From Sporisorium sorghi (Eukaryota > Basidiomycota > Ustilaginomycetes > Ustilaginales > Ustilaginaceae), in contig JALCCG010000472.1 of the NCBI GenBank assembly GCA_023212695.1, positions 1 to 10,040 of the forward strand: DNA of 10,040 nucleotides, in the 5' to 3' direction. Shown here piece after piece: positions 1 through 6,700 of this stretch. The translations under genes were made by a program, and so were the position numbers. The notes beneath the pieces are model-generated. The model saw only the letters and a program-made list of their open reading frames with translations, made no database searches and was not told where the DNA came from. Positions within the stretch are counted from its first letter, which is position 1; every line of letters begins with the position of its first letter.

Positions 1-77
1 AACCCTAACCCTAACCCTAACCCTAACCCTAACCCTACCCTAACCCTAACCCTAACCCTAACCCTAACCCTAACCCT
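1..77. repeat. Telomeric repeat tract, CCCTAA/TTAGGG type
   Basis: Thirteen tandem units run from the first base to 77. Six perfect AACCCT units occupy 1-36, one shortened unit ACCCT occupies 37-41, and six perfect units occupy 42-77. The C-rich strand reads 5' to 3' into the window, which is the orientation of a left chromosome end. TTAGGG is the telomere sequence of many fungi, including smut fungi. The tract is short and starts at base 1, so it is probably clipped by the assembly. An internal (interstitial) telomere tract is the alternative, but nothing lies to its left in this window. Confidence 0.96.
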
Positions 78-92
78 GTAACCCTCAACACG
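76..92. other. Telomere/gene junction, probable chromosome-healing site
   Basis: The last perfect repeat ends at 77, and non-telomeric sequence begins with GTAACCCTCAACACG. That sequence carries its own TAACCCT at 79-85. The reading frame of the WSC gene includes these bases as Val-Thr-Leu-Asn-Thr, so the TAACCCT looks native to the gene rather than part of the telomere. On the other strand the broken end would read AGGGTTAC, a good primer for telomerase. No subtelomeric repeat lies between the telomere and the coding sequence. The junction is seen directly; healing by telomerase is an inference. Confidence 0.7.
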
Positions 93-554
93 ACGAACGG
101 CGTCAGTGGCTACGTTAACACGGTCCCCGTGATCCTGCGAGGTAACGCCGTCACCAGCGGTCCATCTTTCACCATGATCCCCAACAACGTCGCCTTTGGC
201 GGCTTGGTTCCGGGCGCAGCAGACACCATCGGCGGTCTCAACAAGTCCATTTCTCTCGGCAACGTGGGTCTAAAGACGCTCACCGTCACTTCGTGGGACT
301 TTGACGAGACGTACGGCTCGGTCGACGATGACGACGACGCCGCGGCCGCCGCTGGAGATGTCGATGGCACGATGGATCAAAAGATGACCACGGGCAACTT
401 TACCATCTTCACAATGCCAAGTACCATCGCCAACCAGTCCTCGACAGCCTTGGTGATCAACTTCAACCCGACTGTGCATGGCTCGTACACGGCCCTGCTC
501 AAGATCTACACCAACGGCGGCAACCAGACTGCGGTCATCACTGGAAGTGCAGCA
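78..554 (+). other. Remnant Ig-like (ASH / choice-of-anchor-D type) segment in the first frame
   Basis: Read from 78, this segment holds the end of one beta-sandwich unit (…VPVILRGNAV) and most of a second (SISLGNVGLKTLTVTSW … INFNPTVHGSYTALLKIYTN … AVITGSAA). These phrases resemble ASPM/SPD-2/Hydin or choice-of-anchor-D domains, which occur in front of WSC domains in some large fungal secreted proteins; I recall this by pattern and have not searched. A five-Asp, five-Ala run (about 324-353) sits in a loop. The frame stays open to about 743, but the protein-like signal ends near 554. Confidence 0.6.
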
Positions 555-555
555 G

Positions 556-975
556 GCATCCACCGATCAGTACGATGGCACGGTGCTCAAAAACGTCCCC
601 TACATGGACTACGGCAACCGCATGGCTGGCTCCCTGGCTACGCAGTCGCTTCACGTGACCAACAATGGCGAATCTGCTCTGATCATCAGCAAGAGCAAGC
701 CGCCGACGAGCGATTTCTTCCGCTCGCTCAACCCGACTGGTGACTTGACCGAAGGCGAAGCGATCGAGCCAGCTGAGACGGAAAACGCGGCAGTGCAGCT
801 CTCGTCGCCCGTGTCGCAGGTCATTGTGGCGCCCTACAACGTCTCGAGCGCCTGGGTACTGAACGGCAACGACCCCAACTTTGGCGTTCACTTTATCAAC
901 ATGTCGGCACGCATCGTATCGCGTCAGGTGGGACCTTTGCTGGCCACAGCACTTCCCGGAGACGTCAACGGAACT
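556..975 (+). other. Second Ig-like segment, in the shifted frame, leading into WSC1
   Basis: In the second frame the residues run from QASTDQYDG to ARIVSRQVGPLL. They include the beta-strand phrases SLHVTNNGESALIISKSKPP and SAWVLNGNDPNFGVHF, which again look like a choice-of-anchor-D-type sandwich. The segment leads without a gap into the first WSC domain at about 982. With the preceding segment it gives the order Ig-like, Ig-like, WSC x6. The assignment is by pattern only. Confidence 0.55.
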
Positions 976-1620
976 GCCCGATACCGCTACCTCGGCTGCT
1001 ACACGAATGCCCCAGGCGGAACGCTGCCCACGCTCCTCCAAGCGTCGAACCACAACACGTTCGAAAACGCACAGTGCCAGACGCTGGCGTTGGCCCAAGG
1101 CGGCACCGCCAACTTTGCAGGCACCATGTATTCCCAAGAGTGCTGGGTCAGCGGCAACGTCCCGGACCCGAGTCTCAAGGTGTCTGACGAGATGTGCACC
1201 ATGACGTGCATCGGCGACTCGACGCAGTACTGCGGTGCGTCTGGCTACCTCAGCATCTTCTACGACAGTCTCGCTTATAATGCAACGTCCGGCACTCTGC
1301 TGCCAGGCGCCTACAGTGGCCCCAAGATTGCGCCTAGCTCGGGCAACTACCGCTATGCCGAGTGCGTGACTGATGGAGGTGCTCGCAGTCTCAGTGGACC
1401 CTCGTACATCGACCCTAGCGCCATGTCGGTGGACAGCTGCGTCGCGTTCTGCGCTCAGAACCGCTACTCGCTCGCTGGTCTCGAGTATGCGCAAGAGTGC
1501 TACTGCGGCAACGCTTTGGCTTCTACGACCGGCTTCAACCAGACAGGATGTTCCATGGTTTGCAAGGGCAACGCTTCGCAGTACTGCGGTGGATCGTATC
1601 GACTGTCGCTGTATGCGCTG

Positions 1621-1788
1621 AATGGCAACGTGACCGGTGGCGCTCCTCCACCGACAACGACGACGTCCGCAGCAGCCAGCACTTCTTCTGCCTCGACGAC
1701 AGCAACAACCAGTAGCAGTGCTCCGACATCGGCGACGACAAGCTCTGCCGCGGCTTCGAGCACGGCAGTCTCGACCTCCAACAACCCC
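1621..1788 (+). repeat. Short Ser/Thr/Ala-rich stalk between WSC2 and WSC3
   Basis: About 56 codons are almost all Ser, Thr and Ala, with a PPP near the start. Such linkers in fungal wall proteins are usually heavily O-mannosylated and act as rigid spacers. No tandem unit longer than one or two codons is evident. Confidence 0.75.
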
Positions 1789-2376
1789 GCGTACAAGGGA
1801 TGCTACTCGGACTCGACCGGCAACCGTGCCCTGTCCACCCAAGGACAGGGAGGGACTGTCGAGACCTGCCGCGCCTCTTGCACGTCCTTGGGCTACCAGA
1901 TCGTCGGTCTCGAGTACTACGGCGAGTGCTGGTGCGGCAACGGTCTGGGAGGCGGATCCACGCTGCAACCCGACACGGACTGCAATCTGCCCTGCAACGC
2001 CAACTCGACGCAGATGTGCGGTGGCGCCAACCGCCTTTCCGTGTACTCGGATGCTGCAGATCTGACCAAGATTGTGATCTCGCAGCCTGCGACGGTGGGG
2101 AGCTGGAGCTCGCTCGGGTGCTACGTCGACAGCACCGCGACCCGCGTCATCAGCGACCTGGTGCCGCAGCTCGGCGCCAAGACGTCGATCTCAACGTGTG
2201 CGAGCGCCTGCGCGGGGTATAATTTCTTTGGCGTCGAGTACGGCCAAGAGTGCTACTGCGGTATGACGATGAGCTCGGATGCTGCGACGGCGCCAGCGAG
2301 CGACTGCAGTATGACGTGCGTCGGTAATGCTAGCCAGCTCTGTGGCAATGGGTATCGTCTCGGTGTGTATCAGTTG

Positions 2377-2841
2377 ACTTCGACGAGCTCGACGACAAGC
2401 TCCAGCTCCCGCTCCGGCTCGACGTCTGCGGCGACAAGCACTTCCATGAGCTCCACTGTGATTTTGACTTCGACGTCGTCGAGCTCGTCTTCGTCGGCCA
2501 CGATCACGTCCTCTTCTTCGTCTTCTGCGGCCTCCTCGTCATCCTCCACCACTTCCTCCTCTTCCTCCGCCACCTCTGCCTCTACCTCAACAACTTCCTC
2601 TTCCTCCTCATCAACTTCCTCGTCCACCTCCACCGTCCCGACGTCGACCTCGTCGTCGTCAAACACATCGACGACCTCGTCCACTGCCTCCAGCACAACA
2701 ACCAGCAGCGCACCTTCGACCACCAGCACGACGTCCTCCACAACGCAGACGTCCAGCTCGACGAGCTCAACTTCGAGCAGCAGCAGCAGCACAACAACCA
2801 CAACAAGTGCCCAGGCCACCGCCACCCTCCCGGCGACGGTC
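2377..2841 (+). repeat. Long Ser/Thr-rich stalk between WSC4 and WSC5
   Basis: About 155 codons are nearly pure Ser and Thr, built from TCN, AGC and ACN codons in irregular order. The composition fits a long O-mannosylated stalk separating the WSC3-4 pair from the WSC5-6 pair. The low-complexity DNA gives long spurious acidic reading frames on the other strand. Such tracts often vary in length between strains. Confidence 0.85.
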
Positions 2842-3513
2842 ACGACGCTCGGCTGTTACCAAGACTCGGACTCGCGCTCGCTCAGCGTGCTGGCCTACAA
2901 GAACAACGCGACCAACACGCCCCTTGGCTGTTCGCTCACATGCTCGTCCAAAGGGTACCGCTACAGCGGGGTGGAGTACAGCAACGAGTGCTGGTGCGAC
3001 GACCTGCTCATGGGCAGCGCTGCCACCGCCGGTGCCGGTCAGACCGGCTGCAGCATGGCGTGCTCCGGCGACTCTGCTCAAACGTGCGGTGGGCCGAACC
3101 GCATCGCCATCGCGCAGGATACGCTGTGGAAGCAGAGCTTCTTCACCGTCACCAAGTCGGCGCTCTGGCGCTTCGCGGACTGCTTCGTCGATTCTGCTTC
3201 AAATCGTATGTTGAACGTGACGCTCGCACCGGTCAACGCGACGGTCGAGGGCTGCCTCGCTGCGTGCGGCGCGAAACGGCTCCCGCTGTGTGGCGTCGAG
3301 TACGGCGGAGAGTGCTTCGGCGCCTATCAGCTCCCGGCAAGTGCGCAGATCGCTCCGAGCACCGGGCAGATGAACCCCCTCGGCCGCGGTTGCAACAAGC
3401 CTTGTTCGGCTAATGCCACGATCGCGTGCGGTGGCGCGGCGCGTATGAATCTGTACACGCTCAACGCTACCTTGCCTTTTGTTCGTCCGAGCGAGGTCGA
3501 TTGGCTTGCTTAG

Positions 3514-3728
3514 AAGGCGACATCGCATCCGTGTTCATTGGTGTCCAGTAACGTCCTTGTCAGAAATCCTCAGACTCGTGTAGATACCGACCCTCGCTGC
3601 ATCTGGACATGTGCACGATGCTGTGTTGTAGATCTAGAAATACAGTTGTGATAAATGAGCGTTCGAGATGAAATCTGTAGAAGACTCGGCAGCCCAACAG
3701 TAGCTAATCGAGCCACGCCCACCCCTCC
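3514..3728. other. Convergent 3' intergenic region
   Basis: These 215 bases lie between the stop codons of two converging genes, so both 3' UTRs must end here or overlap. The region is more AT-rich than its neighbours. It has several TGTA motifs and a GATAAA at about 3650, but no clear AATAAA on either strand. I see no ORF, RNA gene or inverted repeat that I can support. Confidence 0.6.
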
Positions 3729-6700
3729 TCAATCCTTCGGCGGAGGCAAAGGCGCCGCCACCACCATCGGCGACACAAACGGCGACAGCGTGTGAGCACG
3801 CTGGATCTGCGCCTTGGTCGTCTGCAGCTTGGTCTGCGTCTCATTGAGCTCGTTGAGCATCTCGACCTTCTGATGCGTCCCAATCACGCGCTCCGTATCC
3901 ATGCGGTCGAGCAGCTTCGTGTAGGCCTGGTTGGCTTCGCGCAGCTGCGCCTCGAGCTCGATCGCTCGGTCGGCACGCTGTCGGATCGAGGCGGTCTGGG
4001 CGAGCTGTCGCTCCAGCTCTCGGACGCGACTCACGAGCTGCGGCACGTCCATGCCGAGCGTGATGGTTCGCTTCACCATGCCGTTCGGAGTGGAGCCATT
4101 GGCGGCCGACGCATCCGCCGCTCCCGTGCGTGGTTGCGCCGATGCAGACGACTGCGACGTGCCGGCAAGGCTGCCCGAGGAGCTCGGCAGACCCAATTGT
4201 GTGGAGCTCGGACTGCTGACCGATCGCAACGACATCGAGTCCCAGGTTTCGTTCGCATTGGAAGACGAAGTGTTCGAGAGCGACACATTACCCGCGCTGC
4301 CGCCATCCACTCCCAAGCTGCGTGGCTCTGCCGCGTGCTTCTGCGGCGTTCGCGCTTCAAAGCTGGAAGGCGCAAACGGCGAAATGTACCGGATTGATGG
4401 CGACGAGTAGACGCTATGATTGGACCGAGTAGGCGAAGGCAGCCCGTCTACACCCGCTGGCGATCGAGGCGGCGCTAGCGACGAGGCTCCGCCCGTTGGA
4501 ATGGTGATCGCCTTGTCGGCCATCAACGTCCGCAACGATTGATTCGAGCCCGTTCGACCGAGCGTCTTTGGCATGCCGAGCAAGTCACCCAGCCCAAATT
4601 TGGCCGGAGACGTCGATGTCGATAAGCCCAGCATCGAGTCGTTCCCGAGCGTGAGACCTGACGGCGACGACGGGACACGCTGGGCGCTCTGGGCCTCCTC
4701 GAGCTGCTGGCGTACCTCTGCCAGCTCCGCCTTGAGCCGCTTCTCGCGATCCGTCTGCTGCTTCACCTTGGCGGTCAAGGACGTGACCCTCGTCACGAGC
4801 GCCTGCTGCGAAGCCAGCGCATCCGTCTCGGCGCAGGAAACGGCGTGCCCGGATGGACCGCGGTTCTCCTTATCCGCTTCAGCCTCGAGAGCCAAATCAA
4901 TGACAGCGCGGCTGATGGCCAAGGTGCTTCGAAGGCGCTCTGCCGTCGCATCGAGCTCTGCCTGCAGACCAGCAGCACCGAGCACAGACCGCGCTGACGT
5001 TGGCGACGACATTGCACTTGTCGGGCTGATGGGAAGCGCACTGCCGGCCTGGAAGGCGTCGCGCAGCGCATGCAAGTCTGCAGAGCCCTTAGCAGCGGCT
5101 GACAGGTCCGGCAGCATGGCGCGCAGACTCTCGACAGAGCGGATGCAGGCTTGCAACGCAGCAAGAGAGTCATCCGCACGAAGTTCTGAAGAGATCTTGC
5201 GTCCGCCGCCGAACCTGTCGATGAGATTGCCGACACCTTTGTTCTGCTGAGGGAAGGTGGCGCTGAGCGGCGAGGCGATCTTGCTGGCTCGAAGTGGGAG
5301 AGCGTCGATGGAGCCGGCGGGAGAAGCTGGGTCGGATGCGTTGTTGCGAAGCTGCTTTTCCAGCTCTCGATTTCGTGTTTCCAGTCGCTCGAGCTTGTCT
5401 TGCAGCTGAGCAACACGCTCCTTGCCTTGACGCTCGAGCTCGGCGTACTTCGCCGAAAGGTCCTGCAAATCGTTCTCGAGCTTGGAGCTTCGTTGCTGTT
5501 CCTCGAGCTTGACACTCTTGTTCTGCTCGGACAGGGCAAGCACTTCGGCTTCGAGCTGCTGCAACCTCGTCGAGTCCTGCGCTGACACCTCCGCCTGCGT
5601 CTGCCTGTCCTTCTCTGCCTGCAGCAGCTCTTCGAGACGCTCTGCTTCAGCCTTCCACTTCTGGACTTCCTGAATGCTGGCCTCGAGCTGGACGTCGTGC
5701 GAGTTGGATGCCGGTGCCTCCGAAGCTGCGATGCTGTCGCGCGGTGAGCCAGCGATCTGCGCATTGGCGCGTGCAAGCTCGAGCTCGAGGTCTCCAATGT
5801 GCGTCTCGAGGCTGGACAGCAGACCTGCAATGTCTTGACCGGCCGTCTTCTTCTTCTTTGCGACGCCCGCCGCGCCGGCCTTGATACGCTCGAGCAGATC
5901 GTCCATCTCCTCCCGGCCCTCGAGCTTGCCGAGCATCCTTGCGCATCGCTTGTCTTGCTCCTGCAGACGCTTCTCTGCGCTTTCGAGGCGACGCTCAAAG
6001 GCGTGGAAGAGCTCGTCGCGCTCGGCCATAATGCGGCGCTCGGCACCCACGGCGAGCTCGAGTTCCCGCAGCTTGCTGTCCGCCTGATCTGCTCGAGTCT
6101 GCGTGTCGACGATCTGTTTTCGTGAAGTGGTGAGCGCCTCCTCGGCGTCAGCACGGTTCCGGCTCTCGGCACTGAGATCGCTTCGAAGCTGGTCGAGCTG
6201 CTTCTCCAAGGCAGATGTGGCAGCGGCGTGGTCGGCTGCCAGCGTTTGCTTCTCGGCCTCGAGTGTGCTTCGTACCTGCTTGAGCTGCTTCTCGAGCTCT
6301 GCGATCGTGCCAGCGCGTTCGGTGGCCAAGGTATCGGCTGTTGCGTGCGCTGCTTTGACTGTGAACAGCTCTGCTTGAAGCGAAGCGAGGTCCTGCGAGC
6401 CTGCAGAACGCTGGCGATCAGACTCGCCTTGCACGTCCTCCAACTTGCGCTTGTGCTCGTCCAACGCTCTCTCTGCAGTTTCTGCGCGAAGTTGAAGCGC
6501 CTTGCTGTCCTTTTCAGCGGCGTCCAGTCGGCTCTGTATATCGGAAAGCGAGCGCTGAGCGGCCATAACCTCGGCCTTGGCGTTGACCAGAGCGTCCTCC
6601 TTCTGCTCAAACTGCTTTTGCATCCTCTGCTCTACGTCGGCGGTGGCGGCCTTGACAGCTTGTTCTTGCGACTGTCGTGTAAGCTCATCCTGTCGACTGA

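Larger units (their letters stand above)
78..3513 (+). pseudogene. Multi-WSC-domain secreted/cell-wall protein, 5'-truncated by the telomere and frameshifted
   Basis: The codons run from GTA at 78 to TAG at 3511-3513. The part before about 550 reads in the frame starting at 78, and the rest reads one base later (the frame of 556). The product has two Ig-like segments and then six WSC domains (PF01822-type, Cys-rich, each ending near a [YFMLT]-C-G/A motif). Approximate spans are 982-1266, 1345-1620, 1792-2050, 2104-2376, 2842-3120 and 3163-3462. Ser/Thr-rich linkers follow WSC2 and WSC4. WSC2, 3, 4 and 5 each have eight cysteines, including the E-C-[WY]-C motif. WSC domains are putative carbohydrate-binding modules of fungal cell-wall sensors and secreted proteins. 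There is no C-terminal membrane segment or GPI-like tail, so the intact parent was probably secreted. Several N-glycosylation sequons are present. The promoter, ATG and signal peptide are missing. A gene caller would probably start at ATG 478, but the first 25 or so residues from there are out of the true frame. The long intact 3' part suggests recent damage, or an assembly indel at 548-556. Confidence 0.8.

Noticed and set aside
478..555. ATG at 478 as the true start of the WSC gene
   Set aside because: The first 25 or so codons from this ATG are out of frame with the clear Ig-like protein signal in the same bases, and they give no signal peptide. The protein homology pattern continues upstream to the telomere.
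538..1968. 476-codon open frame on the - strand opposite the WSC gene
   Set aside because: It is rich in Arg, Ala and Val with no domain-like pattern, and it lies opposite clear Cys-patterned WSC domains. It is a GC-rich antisense shadow.
2370..2843. 157-codon acidic, Val/Glu/Asp-rich frame on the - strand
   Set aside because: It is the antisense reading of the Ser/Thr stalk, where TCN and ACN codons turn into acidic and Val codons. There is no independent support.
1..3513. Subtelomeric helicase gene or subtelomeric repeat family
   Set aside because: The sequence next to the telomere encodes Ig-like and WSC domains. No helicase motifs or tandem subtelomeric units are visible.
4793..6610. 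605-codon open frame on the - strand overlapping the Uds1-like gene in another frame
   Set aside because: It is a Ser/Arg-rich shadow of the coiled-coil codons. The main frame has clear heptad-like structure and runs through the whole region.
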